DNA of 64,000 nucleotides from Chaenocephalus aceratus (taxonomy: Eukaryota > Chordata > Actinopteri > Perciformes > Channichthyidae), in contig CM043791.1 in the NCBI GenBank assembly GCA_023974075.1, forward strand, positions 26,530,142 to 26,594,141, given 5' to 3'. The position numbers and the translations under genes are program-made. This document shows positions 26,906 through 40,914 of this stretch, piece by piece (within the stretch, counting starts at the first letter, position 1; each line of letters begins with the position of its first letter). Below the pieces are notes generated by a model. The model saw only the letters and a list, made by a program, of their open reading frames with translations. It made no database searches and was not told the origin of the DNA.

Positions 26906-26947
26906 TGTGGGGCTTCGTGCTGGGGGTCCATCTACTTTGGCTGTTGC
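26906..26947 (-). CDS. erc2: erc2 micro-exon (ATAKVDGPPARSPT)
   Basis: A 42-nt, 14-codon exon, phase 0 at both ends, reading ATAKVDGPPARSPT. Splice signals are strong: a pyrimidine-rich tract ending GCCTTCTAG before it and ACA/GTAAGT after it. It falls exactly between the exon ending RPDEE and the one opening TQNIEE. In ERC1 this position reads AHEAALEARASPEMSDRI; the ARSP of the fish exon followed by PDITDRL of the next resembles that region split over two exons. Proline and glycine would break the coiled coil, giving a hinge. As a 3n micro-exon in a synaptic gene it could be a neuron-regulated cassette, which is inference. Confidence 0.75.
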
Positions 26948-29712
26948 CTAGAAGGCAAAGTAAAAACAGAGTTTAAGAACCAGGTACAATATACAATTTA
27001 ACATTTTCTAAGACTGAAGATTGGAGACTGACTGTAACTGTATACAAGGTCAGTTAGGTCCTGCAGATGTGGTCAGGGTCACCGTCTATCTGAAGCAGAA
27101 CCAGTCTGTGCCTTCATCCGCTATCATCATTTCATCATTTCATCACCCCCCCCTTCTTCTCTGCTGACTGATTTTGTGTGGTTTGTGTCTATCAGTTGCC
27201 CCCCTGGGGCTTCTGTCAGTAGAGTTTGGAGTTCAGTCATTATCATTATAAAATTACTGTCTCTCCCTGTATGGCTGCGATTTTATGAGACCACCAAACC
27301 TCTCCAAAAGTAAAATGTTGAAAAAAACAGAGAAACACTGATGAATTCTTTCTTCTCTGAGAAAAATATCCCAGAGGAAGTTTGTACCCTAGAATTATCT
27401 TTCTCTCTACTTGTCTCTGTTTCGCTTGGCCTTTACTCTCTGTCTACTGTGTTTGTGAAGATTGGTTAACTTGTTGAAACAGCTGAGGCCACTCGTTTAA
27501 ACATCATCAAGTGAGAGCGCACAAACACACACATACAGTACACTCACACACAGCAATTTATTGTCAGGTCTACATAGGTCTGGTCTGTTATTAAAAAACA
27601 AACAAAGAATGACTGTCAACTATTACCGCTAGCCAATTCTTTACCATTTAAAAAAAAAAACTAGATGAACCAATTGTATACATGGGCCTCTGTATATGGG
27701 AGATACAGTACAGCCATGGGCACATGTGTTTTTAGATACAGTCAGATAGCTCAGCAATAAACCGTTTACACCATTTATTTAAAACACACACTTATAATGT
27801 CTATGACTTTTGTTTTATTTTAGTCCTGCCCCGGGTATATATGAGTTTGACTGACTGTCTACAATATGTGCCACATGTGACCTAAACAGCCCCATAAGCT
27901 TGTCACTGTGCTGCCTGTGTATACAGACACATGCCTTTACTGGATATTAAAAACAGTGAACTAGAGATTGAAAACAAGTGAAAAAGGGGTAAAAGTTGGT
28001 CCTCAGGAAGGAAAGCAGAGTCATTGTTTTAACTCCTCCTCACCCCCATTACCTCTGCACCTAGCCTCACACACACACACATCAAACCCAATCTGAGCTT
28101 GCACAAAATGCATTAAGGCTAAGTAGACCAGAGTTTATGTTCTTACGTTGGAAAGTACAGAGAGGGGAAAAGCAGGAGCTAAAAGACAGCTGGTCCAACA
28201 GGAATTAGTGATATTATGACAGGAGGGGGAAGACCAGTAAAGATACGATTACATATTTGGTCACTGAAATTATTATTATCATTCCTGGAAATGTCTCTGA
28301 ACTGTAAATATTACAAATAAGTTAAATATGTGTGGCCACCATGGATCTAAACTGGGTCACAGGATACCCAGCACCTATCTGTTTTACTCCTGAGGGTAAT
28401 AACTGTCTCGAGTATATAATATATCGTAGATATGACAGGTTTCTATCTCATTAAAGATAAGTCAGTGCAAACAATCAATGTCTGATAAATCTAATCTTCA
28501 TATTTTCTTCCAATAAAAAAAAAAAAAAAAGGAATAGGAAAAAGTGTCATGTATGTATCATAAGGATAAGACATTTGCCTGGTTGGAAACATAGTTTTTT
28601 GAATAGGACAAAAGTGAGTTGAGGTGTGGTGCCTCCTTGCTGATTTACGCCAACCCTATCTGAAAAGGTCACATGCAGCCTTCCCTTAGGTGCTTTACAA
28701 TGTTCTCTTTGAAGAACTAGTGTTTAGTTTCAGAAGTCCTTTATTAACTTCGGAATCAACAAATATTGTTTTATGGGAAGTGGATGAGGAGGCAGTGAAG
28801 TCAACAAAGCTGTGAGGTCAAGATAAAAAGATCCACTCATAGCTCGACTGAGTCAGCGATACAAACATCTGCAGACAGTGTGTGGGCCACAGCATATCTG
28901 CATGAGGTAAATGGCCGTCAGGCAAAAAGCTTATTCCTCAATGTTCGTATGAATTTCAGAAATATGAGATTATCGTCAATTGAGGCTATTGCTAATACGA
29001 CTTTAGAGTTGTTTTAGAAACTTTAAAGCATTTACTATAAGAAGCTGGTTTGCAAAATAAAATGTATTATTCAGATGTATTAATATTTTGTGGAGTTACA
29101 GCAATATTTAAGTTGCATTAACAAAAGGGATTGAGGGTTTGAACACATTTTCTTAGGATTGTTTTAATTTAGCTAATTAAGACCAAACAAAATTTGCTGT
29201 CTAGTTTTAGGTCAACACTGGATGAATCTTTATAGCAGAAATATTTTTTTAAAGTAGTACAATAACATCATTTTGTTTTCCGCCAACAAATGTCTGCCCA
29301 TTTCAAGCAAACGATTGGAGACAAAACTATTATTGACTTTTGATGACCAGTTTTTTCTACTCCATGATTGAAAGCTGAGCAACATTCTTGTTTTGAACAG
29401 GCTGTTTTAAAGAAAAAGAAAAAAATTAGCAGTGAAGTTTTGTATTGGTATTAAATCTACAGTGTCACACACACTTTTTGCTGCCCCCTCTGAATCTGGC
29501 GGCTCTGGTGAGGATTAGGCATCTTACTGGCGACAGGGGAGACAGACTGGGCCTTTCAGTGCCAGGGACAGGTGTAAAGGGCACCAACGGATTTTTTCTG
29601 ATGTAGAAACAACCAACAGTTGTATACATTTTAAATTACCGGGGTTTTTTTTAGCTTGTGAGGTTGCTTGAGGTGCACGTACGCACGCACGCACGCACGC
29701 ACGCACGCATGT

Positions 29713-29786
<74 letters not shown>

Positions 29787-31636
29787 AGATACCTGCTAAA
29801 TGTCAGGCGCACTGGTGCTACCTATGAAAATGTTTAGTCGCACTTGACAGACTTTTGGTAACACTCTGGAGCCCTGCTAAAGCAAATGGCGCATGCGAAC
29901 GTATATGTATGTGTGGAGAGTCGGTTTGATCAGAATCTAATCTCAGGCACCATGTCAGTTCACCTCTGACCTACTGAGTATTACAGCCCTCACAACCTGT
30001 CACACTCCACTGCACTACAATAGGATCAAACACACTTTGTGACGGCTTTTGTGTCCAACTATTAGTTTTTGTTTTTATTTTATTGGGTGCCAGTCTGGAG
30101 ATATCCTACCAAAAGTTGTATAGGGAAAAATCTCTCAAGCAAACACAAATATTGTGTGCCTTAATTGTAAAATAAATTACATATACAACCTCAATAAAAG
30201 TAAACATTTGTAACACAAAGACCTTGAACAGTGTTTCAAGGTGTTTTTCAGTATTTTCAAATAATTATAAATTGCATTAAGAAAAATTACAGAGACAGTC
30301 TTCTTTGAAATAGGCAAACTAAATATGTTTTACTAAAAACAATGACTAATCCTGTACTGTGACATTGTTAGGAAGGACACACACACATACACACACACAC
30401 ACGGACACACACGCACACACGGACACAGACCAACAAAAAGCAGTTTGCATTCATCAGACATTAGGGTTTTACTGACTACTGTTTCTTTTAGGGAAGGCAC
30501 ATTTTTTCATGATGATGATGATGGCAATTTAAATGACTTTGCTACAACTTAAACACATGCAGACACTCATATATCCGCACAAACATGCATTCAACAGTCT
30601 AGTCTGTGCTGGCAGGCATGCACAGGCACACTCACACACACATACTAACAAATATATACACACAAACATCTGTGTTTCTGAATAATCTTCAAGTTTACAT
30701 AACAGGTCTGATTGCTGTCGAGTACACAACATATTCCAATTATGGCAACACTTCTGTCAGAGTGTGAATCTACTGGCTGCAAAGAGTTACTGAGATGCTT
30801 TGCTTTCATGTGGTGCCTCGTCAACATTCAACAAGATATCATTTCACAGGAATTAAATGTGTGTATGCTTTTTATGAGAATAAAAAAAACATTCTCATAA
30901 ATTCTGGCAGGGCGAGATTCTGTCCTGGCTTGTAGGCCTTGGAGAGGAAAAAGAGGGAGAAAAAAGACAGCCAGGCTTTGACTTGGCACCTGAACAGGGA
31001 TAGAGGGATCTTTTACGTCCATAAATCACTCTCCCTTAATTCATCCCTTTATCCTGTGGGACAAAGTGCAGGCAGGCCCTTTGCTCGGGAGTTGCTAACA
31101 ATATTGTGGATGCGCACAGGGAGGTAAGAGTGGAATGACTATTACAGTAGATGTACGCAGTGTAAATACAGGGTGCAAGCAGGGTATTACACCAATGCAG
31201 AGTGGTTGTAAAGTTAATTATTTTCATTCTTTATGTACAATAACATATAATTATAAAGTGTCTTGATGTTCCTTTTGAGATTTCAGAAGTAAAAGATTTC
31301 GAGAAATGTGTTTGTTTTATGAGGTCTGTTTGGCTCATTGAAGAGACTGACAGAAGTGTGGAAGCATGTGCAACTCTGTTATGATGTGGATGCCGATGAA
31401 ATATTGATTGCCGTTTGTCTGCTGTCCACACACATACCAGACTGCCAATCCTGTGTACAGTGCTCATATCCACATGCAAAGTTTGAACCACAGGGTTTGT
31501 TTTGGATATTTTAAATTCAATGCAATACAATAGCCAACACATATTTACCTGAACTACCAACAATGCATGCCACGCACCTTTTTCTATTTACAAAACATCA
31601 CATTCTATTACCTTGATCAAAACAATCCATACTGAC
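26948..31636 (-). other. erc2 intron; a canonical ERC block not found here
   Basis: A 4.7-kb intron. Mammalian ERC proteins carry SLIDLKEHASSLASAGLKRD and the following LEIAIEQKKEEC at this point; I searched the minus strand by eye and did not find it. The flanking exons end and begin in phase 0, so they can join directly without it. The intron holds an (ACGC)n/CA array near 29679-29782, a poly-A run near 28515 and short CA tracts near 30370-30425. Confidence 0.6.
29679..29782. repeat. (ACGC)n followed by (CA)n
   Basis: About seven ACGC units (29679-29709), a short break, then about 33 CA units (29716-29782). The CpG-rich tetranucleotide part looks like the undecayed relative of the CA part. 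Confidence 0.95.
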
Positions 31637-31825
31637 CTCTTCATCAGGCCTCTGGTTTGTGGACAGCACGGCGATGGCAGGCTGACTCTGAGTCAGTTTC
31701 AGGGGCTGCAGTACTGAAAGTTTGTCCTTTAATAGCTGGTTCTCCTTCCTCATCAGTTCCAGCTCCTCCATGCGAACCCTGTCTTCCCGCTCCTTCTGAT
31801 CGCGCAGATTCTCAATCACACGCTC
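31637..31825 (-). CDS. erc2: erc2 internal exon (ERVIENLRDQKERED...RPDEE)
   Basis: A 189-nt exon, 63 codons, phase 0 at both ends; acceptor ACTAACTCAG, donor GAG/GTCAGT. The first 40 residues (ERVIENLRDQKEREDRVRME ... KDKLSVLQ) match the ERC2 block that begins ERIIERLKEQRERDD and ends EKVNALQ. After LQ the family normally continues with AELTEKESSLIDLKEH. Here it reads PLKLTQSQPAIAVLSTNQRP followed by DEE, which is not coiled coil and has no counterpart I know. The exon has either gained new 3' sequence by use of a downstream donor or changed beyond recognition. It follows the exon ending ALSEK without a phase break. Confidence 0.9.
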
Positions 31826-34800
31826 CTGAGTTAGTAAAAGAACAACAGATAAGAGAGGTTTGATAAGAGATGGGAGTAGGAGTATAGTAGGGACAATAGG
31901 TATTATTTGCATAAATGTTTGTTCAGATTTAAAAACTGTGGGTTTTGCTCCCAGTGTGTAAAAGATTTTCAGCCCTGTGTGATTACCGTTTTATTTTCCT
32001 GTCATTATAAAAAAATCGGAACCAAAGTCTGCTTAGGCTTGCCAGCATCTCTTGCAAAATCAGGCCACAGACAAACTCATAAAGGCCTGACATAAATAAT
32101 AGGGCCATAAATAATAGCAGGGTCAAGAGAAGATCAGAGCAGTAGAACACAGAGAGACGGAGGAAGTAGGAGAAGGGTTGAGGGACAGAGATAGATTTAT
32201 TGAAAGTTGGACAGAACAGTAGATCACATCCTAACGGCTTCTCATCACCTGCTATTAAACCAAGCTGGAGTGTTTATATCATCATGTTCTCTTTTCTTTA
32301 ATCACACTGGACAGCAAGAGGACTAAGGATTTGGCCATTGGCCTGAGACCAGGTCCACACCATGGGTGGCGAAGCATGCAAGGTGTGTGTAGTAGGTCGT
32401 GTTAAGGTGTATGTGTGTGTGTGTGTTTAGGTGTGGACTGAAGTGATTATCAAGGTGTTTACTCAGGTGTTTATTTAGGCATAGAGCACAGCTCAGCAAT
32501 GACGCTTTACGATGTGGCATCGCCGCATGATTGGCAGCTTTAAACTTCGGGGTAATTGGACAAATACACCCACTAACTAGACCTGGCACAGTAATGCACT
32601 GCATAGTGAGCTATAGACGAGAGGGTGAGAGAGAACGAACAGAGGGAGAGAGACCACATGGCTAATAGGGCCTGGGTGTTTTCCCCACATTTTGAAATAT
32701 CTCTAGGATGGAGTTCAGGGAAAAGAGACCGGGATGTGATAATTAAATCTGCCTTTATAAGGCTTAAGTATGGAGCATACTATACATAAACAAAACACAA
32801 ACACACACACACACATAACATCACAGACAGGGACACACACGCACACAAACAAACACACACATACACACATACATAAAAGCACCAAAGAGCAGGGCTCGTT
32901 GGGCACAATGCCCTCGTCTGTTAATTAGAACCACAGTACTGTGGCTGGCGACTGGCTCCAAGAGCAGGTTTGTGACAGGGAGTGTGATTAGCAACACACA
33001 CACTCACTCTTGTAAACACATTACACACACCCTGTGTTGACCACAAAGTCTGAAAAGCTCGCCAATGTTCTCCTCATCACAGCTGAATTATATGTAGGCT
33101 GCATCAGAAGTGGTTTCTGGGTAAACAGATGGGCCAAGGCAGAAAAGGGATTTGCAGTTTATAATACCATTATGCTATTCATTTCAAAGTCTGTCAGCAA
33201 CATAAACAAATGTAGGTGATAAAAGATCATTTTAAGTGAAAACATCTACGTACTGAATGAAAAACACATCAGCCAAGATCTTGTCTATTAAAAGACTGAT
33301 TTCGGAGAACACAAAGCATTTTTCCTTGTTGATTCAATGGATGCTAATTCAGTGTCGATCAAGTAAAATACAGACTTAAAATCAAAGGACATGTTCACAG
33401 CCTACTGACAAACACCCGCACATATATATGTGATCAAGCACCCTCCTGTCTGACTCCACTTAACCTGCTGTCCCATGATCAGTCAAAGCACTTACCATTG
33501 TGTAAAAACACATGATGTTTATTGAGTGGGCACTGTAAGCTGACTCAGCGCTAATGATGTTCCGCCGATTTAGAATTGCTAAAAAAAAAACATGGAGTTG
33601 ATTTCATTAGATTGGAAATTGTTTGAACTTTGACCTAGCATTAACACCACCTTTCAAAATGTCAGTAATGAAGCATATCACTAGTTCAGGCAGAGCACTG
33701 AAGTCACGCTTGTATTGGCTAATTGGGATCAGCTGTTTTCAGTTCGCTGAGCAATGATTGGCTCACTCAGTTGTGGCTTGTAACATCCAATCTTTAGCAA
33801 GCAGACATACAGAGCAGATATCATAACCTTACGTTGTGTAGATGATGAAGCTCATGCTAATGCCATTTGCTGTCCCCGAACACTCCACCTCCCTAACCTC
33901 CTTTTCTTTTGTGTTTTTCTTTTTTTTGGTTGATCTGACTGGGTAAACACAAGTAACACATGCTAGTTTTACACACAGACATGTATAGGCATAAACATGC
34001 ACAAATAGACTATGTGCACATGGGAACACACATAAAAAAGTGGCAGCCACGGGCAAAACAAGATATATGGCTGGACACCCACATCTGTCCTAACTGGGAA
34101 CTCTATAAACTCTTAAGCAGCAGCAGGTGCCGACAACATGTAAACCAGCATCCATCTTTTAGCCTGCAGTGCAAACAAACATGTAAATGGGAACCATTAT
34201 TTAGCCTGCAGCGCCAAAGCAATCATTTTTTAAGACTTTAGTACCAAAGAAATGTCTGCTAGCCACAACTTCAAACATTCTACAAACTTAAGCAAGATCG
34301 AGTCACACTGAAATCAAGCCAAGCTAACTACATTGCAAAAGGTTTATGTAAAAGAAAAAAACGTTTAGCTTTCAAGTTTCCCGCAGTTGCTATTTACCTG
34401 GGAATATGGCAAAATCAATGGGGTTATATTGGGTACAAAACTGAGTCTGTGTGATGAAATGTACCGCCTTTGACACCACAGTAGCCAGCAAGACCATTCA
34501 TCTTCAGTATAGTGAGGCTGAGGTGAGGCTCTATGGAGACCAGCTGCTCTCTCATGTTTCCAGAAAAACAACAAAAGCAGCATGTTTACGATCAACATCC
34601 GGATCATACACTCACCCGGCCACGGATGTGAAGTCTGTTCAGTTCACCTTGATTCACATGGCAGTTCAGCTATGAGCTTTTATGCAGCAGTGTGTCTTCC
34701 AATAAATATGGGTGCTCATTATACTATTTGCCTCGGCTGTGTGGGCTAGTAAATCCAAAAATCAATTATAATGATATTTGACTAACATTGGACCGGCATT

Positions 34801-35691
34801 GTATAAATGACATTGAGACTTTCCAGACTTTGTCTCTCTCTCATTATGTTCACACACGGTACCAGTTGCTAATCTTTTCTTCTATATGTGTGTGGCTGTT
34901 ATCAGTTATTGAATTTCCATCCCAGTCTGATCCGTTGAAACTGTATTCCTCTTGCTAGCTCTGTCCTTTCTCTTCTTTTCTCATATGTCTAGCAGAAGTT
35001 ACTCGTTTTTTACTCAGCCTCCACCCTTACATTCCTTGACCTCTCCCTCCCTTAATTCTGGGGCCACCTCTTCCATCAGGGCTGTGCCTCTTCTGCCATA
35101 CGGCTTTTCCATCCCTCCATTCCTCCCCCTTTCAAAACTTCCATCCTCCTCTTATTCTATAGATCATCGCCTCCCTATGTTCGGCTTGGTTATAGACAGG
35201 GACTAATCCTCTGTCTATGTTCACCTTAGACCTCCCCATCCCTTCTCTCCCTTACTGTTTTCTAAGAGGACCTCATCTCCTGTGGTCCCAGCCCTATAAA
35301 TCTGGAGGTTGTGTCGGTAAATTATGGCAGTGAGTCATAACAAACCACGCAACTTAATTAAGCCGTATGCCGGATACCAGCTTACAGAAAGAGCAGTGTG
35401 CCTCAATGGGTAAACATTTACCGACTCTTCAAGACCAAGTGGTGGTCAAATAGTTTCATTATGTGTGTTTTTTATTGTCTGCATCTAAAACCAAGCTTTA
35501 GTTGTCTTCATTTATAGTGTGCATAATTCTTCACACCATCGACCCAGCAACTATTCTAACATACTGTAGCAACCTCAACCCTCACCTTGAGTCCGTCTTC
35601 TCGGCAGTAGGTGTTTGCCTTTTTTTAAAACGTACAACCTTCTCAACAATGCCATCCGTACCCTCGCTTCACCCCTCCCTCTTTGCTGTAC
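31826..35691 (-). other. erc2 intron
   Basis: A 3.9-kb intron. It contains short CA tracts near 32790-32870 and an imperfect tandem pair of about 43 bp at 34136-34222. No further ERC exon is expected here, because the exons on either side are contiguous in the family. I see nothing else. Confidence 0.8.
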
Positions 35692-35829
35692 CTTTTCTGA
35701 CAGGGCTTCCTCCAGAGTGGAGAGGGCTGTGTCTGTGTTGCTGGAGTCAGTTTGGAGGCCTTGGACCCTTTCCCTCAACCCAGCCAGCTGTTTGTCCTTA
35801 TCCTTTAACTGCTCCAACAGGTTTTCAAT
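35692..35829 (-). CDS. erc2: erc2 internal exon (IENLLEQLKDKDKQL...)
   Basis: A 138-nt exon, 46 codons, phase 0 at both ends, running from IENLLEQLKDKDKQLAGLRE to TDTALSTLEEALSEK. It is one of the best conserved exons: mammalian ERC2 reads IENLQEQLRDKDKQL and LQTDSSNTDTALATLEEALS. The DKDKQL and LQTDSSNTDTAL variants are of ERC2 rather than ERC1 type. The acceptor TCTCTTTTCAG is strong; the donor is AAG/GTACAG. It encodes uninterrupted heptad-type coiled coil and links QKK of the exon at 53809-53976 to ERVIE of the exon at 31637-31825. Confidence 0.96.
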
Positions 35830-37906
35830 CTGAAAAGAGAAGGACAGAGACAAGAAGAGCTCAAGTTAGCATATTGATGTTGAAGAAGCAACTCATAATC
35901 AAAAAGGTTAAAGATGAGCAGCAATAAAAGCCTCATCAAGACAATTAGGGTTTGATCCATGAAGAGAGAAGAAGTCAGACTTAGTGGTGTAAACAACACA
36001 ACCATACAATGGTGTGACCAAATCAGCTTCAGTACCAGTTTAGTCAAGTTTTACTAAGAGCTGATTCATCCCACTGACTGACAGACCTCATGTTGCTAAA
36101 GTGGTGGTGTAATAGCCAGTTGTGGTGTTCAAAAGCCTTTATCTGATGAACATCCGTAAAACAGAACACAATCACACAAAGACACACATGCATGCACACA
36201 CACCAACACAAAGTGCTCGGAGCTGTATCAGACAAAACACAAGCAGATGCAGCTGGTAGGACACAGCACGATGCAATGAGTCTCCAGAGGTCTACACATT
36301 AGTCACAAAGGCAGACCACATCTGGTGACAGGAGATGGTGACATGGTGACTTATAATTTCCACAAGCACACTCAACATTCCTTTATATTTCACTCGTCAT
36401 CTTAAAAGGCAGTTAAATGTGCAAAGTTGATAGACTCACTGAGATGCACTGGCTTAGAGCTTTTATTTTCATGTCTCCATCTTACTCTTGTTTAGTGTTT
36501 TGTTTTTAAGAGAGACAAAGCTCCATTCAGTAACTTCTGCAAAGCATTCATTCGACATTTGACCCAAGAGGACCTTTCTCAGATCAGGGCTTGTGCTGTA
36601 CAAAAGAGAGGCACATATACTGAAAAGAATGTATTATTTAATGAACATGAGAATCCAATAAAAACAAGAAAAGCACTTCAGGCCATCAAGAGACCAGATT
36701 TTAACTGAGATGGTGACAGGGTAAAAAAGAAAAGTCCAGTGGGGGGGAATTAGCTGCATTCCAGTCATGGGTACATAGATAGATAATGTCCAAATCTCCA
36801 CAGCTATTTTACAAATGAATCCAATTAGACTGTAGACTTTGGTGTTCTCTGATCCCTGGAGGACCAGAGCAATGATTTAAGGGAGCCATCTTGGTTTTGG
36901 CAATGGAGGGAAAACGCATTCAGGACCGCTCGGCAGATCTTGATAGGTTAATGACAGTCATTATATAGCCAAGCTAAGGGCTCTGGTAGGTCAGTCCAGA
37001 GGCAATAGGGACATTAAACCCTTCAGGGAATGATGGGAAGGTTTCACACTGCCAACGTCAGATACAATTCCCAGCCATTCATGATTGCCATGACTGTTTT
37101 AGATGGGATTCTAGGGTGGGCACTGCCTCTGAAAGAAAAGTGAGGTTTATATTGTTTCCTCATTTATTCTCAAATGTTTCTCTCATTTTATGTGAGTTGG
37201 CTGAAGAGTCACTTCACACGTTTCCAAGGACGTAGGCACTTGGCACTCGAGTAAGACACTCTATAGCAGTCATGGATGCTGGAACATGCTTATCTCCACA
37301 TGCAGTAAACACAAGAGGAAGTACAAACAAACAAAGTATCTGGCCTGGCTTCGAGTCGTAGCAGCACAGTAGCTTTGACATACCTTGTTCTCCTAAATAC
37401 GCATGGAAACATGTACATAAGCACTCATGCACACACCTTGGCTCCCTGTTCCTACGGGTACCACAGAGCCTTATTTCAGGTCAAATTGAGCATGTCGCCT
37501 CTGGTCTTAGATAAATGATTACATTCTTCACCAGCCTAAGTTTGCTTTGGCCTGGTCGCAAAAAATAACAACCCCTCGGTGAAATATCTAACCATGTCGC
37601 TCTGCCTTCTGTGAAAATGTGCAGAAGAAACGTTGAACATAACGTAAACGCTACATCACCATATGAGAAGCACGTCACGTGATTCATGGATATGGGAAAA
37701 AGGGGCAAGGAATTCTGTCAGAATTCTCCAAATCAAAACACACTCTCCAAATGCCTTTCGTTGACAGGCAAGGCACAGGGCAGCCGTATGGCTTTCTGGG
37801 AGAAAAGGGGGCCTCCCAACCAGTAGCTCAATTGTTATGATGAGAACAGCAGTCATTCATTTTATCTCTCAGTGTATGAGGCTCCCTCAAACTCTACTCC
37901 CGCATC

Positions 37907-37927
37907 TCTCTCTCTCTCTCTCTCTCA

Positions 37928-37965
<38 letters not shown>
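37907..37965. repeat. (CT)n-(CA)n compound microsatellite
   Basis: About 10 CT units grading into about 19 CA units. Confidence 0.95.
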
Positions 37966-37968
<3 letters not shown>

Positions 37969-40767
37969 TTTTATCATTAAACCACCGCGCATATGTCATC
38001 CCACTCTCCCACCACACACACCTCCCGCTGAAGCAGACCACCTACGATAGGCAGCTACTCCGACTCTCTGAGCCATGGACTGCGGTGTGGACTGTCTGTC
38101 TCAGTGAGTGTATCCTCCTGAGGAATCGTGACGTCTGTTTCCGTCGTCTCCCACACACATGGCTCCTCACTGTTTACAGCCATACGGTTTGGCTCTGATA
38201 ACCTTATCACCAAGATGATAGGACAGGACCACGTTTTCCTTAAATGTATTGAAGCTCAATAACCTTTAACCAACCGTGACTTCAGACATGACATTAATCT
38301 TTCAAAACAGTAGTTGATTTTAGATGAATCATTGATATTACTATGTAAAAAATGGGCAACCTTGCTCACCTAGTGGATAGGGCTGCTGATGTATTAATGT
38401 TGAGTCCTAACTCCAGTAGCCCATAGCATTTTGCTGCATATTATCCCCACTCTCTTCCCCACTTTCCTGTGTAAGGCTGTTTTGATAATGGCAAACAAAG
38501 CCCAGCAAATACAACATACAGGAACACATTTTTTTCACATAAACAAACAGATTATCCATGATATACTTGTTGGTGCTGGCTTCAGTCGTATTGTAATTGA
38601 CTTACCAACTTGTTTCAGGGGGCTTTAATATTGTCACCAGTGAAACAAAACCAAAGCAAATATGGCATGTAACATTCATAGATATGAGACAGATAGTAGG
38701 CTTTGGAGCTTTTTTGTTGCAGTCTGTAGTGTATCATCATGATTAGGACAAGCTGAGCTCTAATGTTTTGGGAGAGAAGTTAGTGAAACAGTATCAGGTC
38801 CTGTGTCTCTGGCGAAAAATTGTGATCTAAAAGCGGTTTGTTCCGGAGAGGAACCACAAACCCGGTCAACCCATTTGTCTTCCACCCAAACTAGGAACTA
38901 AAACTCGATGGCCTCCAGTGGAATCATTTCTACAGCACACAAAGGAGACCAGCACTGAGCGTGACCGCCATAAAAATACAAACGTTTGTATTTTTAAAAC
39001 TCTTTTGGACCAATAAAAATACCAAACAATAATCGGTCGTCCTTTCTGAACGGCACATTTCTCTGCGCTTGTCATCAGCTCTGAAAATATGACAAAGACA
39101 GAAGTAAAACCAAAGATCCTGGCACTGATATGAATGCATTTACCCAGACACACACGTACAGTACAGCAACACCCAAATACTCAGAAGGAGGATAACCGCA
39201 AACAGAACAATATGTAGTAACAGTGTGAACCTCCTCGGGGAAATCTAGATCAGTCAGACCTAGAAACACCATGAAAGATCATGTTTTGGAAATATCATTC
39301 AGCTACTTTAAGTACTCCAATACCACATTGTGCAATCCAAGTAAAACATGTGCATACAAAATGGTGTGTTTATATATTGATGTGTCATAATAACATGTAC
39401 ACCTGTATACTGTTCCACATGTCCTGCCATTAGAGCTTGATGATTCAGAATTTAACAACGGACTTCCTCCTGCTGCTCAGCACTCAGATGTGGCTCTTCA
39501 AAGAGAAACACAGATTGGTCATGAAGTTGAGGGAAGATAGTGAACTTTTCAGTGGAGAGGGTGTACCTAAACTTCACTTAACCCCTGTTGCACCACCACC
39601 CCTTCTATGGCTCTAAAGCAGGGCAATATGGGCAACTCTGGCAGACTGAGAAAACACTGATACTGTGTAAGCTGGCGCCCCCATGTGGTCATTTTCTGCA
39701 ACATGCTCATATATCCACTTATGGCAACTCTGAGTTCATTTAAAATAAAAAGTGATCTGTTATTGTGTGTGTCCCCAAGCATCCCCTGCACGAGGACAGC
39801 AGAGTTGGACAGACCACAGAGGAGACTCACATTTCCAAAGTTTGAAATAAGTGAACTCGATATATGTGACACCTCTTTATCAGGTCACAAGTCAACTTTT
39901 TATTAGAGATAATATCAGTAGCTTAAAATAAAATTGTAAGCAAAAATAAACTGAGCTCCTGAAAGTACTGAGGTATCTGCCACTATTACTCAAAGCTGCG
40001 AAGTCCCCATCAAATGTCTACAGACATTTGATTCAACTGTCTGGGAATGTAAAGGACAATGTGTCACAAAGAAGTTTAAGCAGAAAATTACACCTCTCGC
40101 CTATTCCCCTCGAATGACCTTCCTGATGTCATGCTGCTTTGCTCGAGGAGTCATTACTCATCTGTTATCGACCAGAACGAACAACCAAAATGACTTCATA
40201 AGACGAGTGGTGCCCAAGAGAGGGAGAAAAAGAAGGGTGGGTCACAACGCTCACGTTCTGAAATCATTCACACTTTTCTTAGTAGAGCTCATTCTTTATT
40301 TCTGTCAAGGACACTTTACTGTATGTCAAAGAGTGTTGGATAAAAGAATGAAAGGAAATCCTATTGCTACGCCTTTTCGAACTGTTTGCCAACATTAACC
40401 TGCAGAAGTGCACTGGGCACATTTGCACAAAAACATGTATTGTGCCACTGCATGTGTACATGCCTTTGTATATGTGCTGTGCTCTTCTCTACTTGCACTG
40501 CTACTCCTCCAAACCAAAAAGGGCCATGCAAAAGCAGAATCTAGCTTTGAAAAGCCAAACAGGCAGCTTCACGTCAATCTTACAGCCAAGGAAATAAATG
40601 GTTTGTCGAGGCAGAAGTTAGACCAAACGAAAGAGACATCATTTTCTACGGGTCTCACTACGATTATGACTGAGGCCTGTGACTCACAGCAGCTCGCCCC
40701 AACATTTATTCTGCTCCTAACCACCAGCGCCTGTTAAGAAATACAAAGGTTCCCTGTGTCTATTAGC

Positions 40768-40914
<147 letters not shown>

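Noticed and set aside
38350..38430. tRNA-like wording (GTGGATAGGGCTGCTGATG) suggesting a tRNA-derived SINE
   Set aside because: No acceptable cloverleaf or clear A- and B-box pair could be drawn, and no SINE tail follows.
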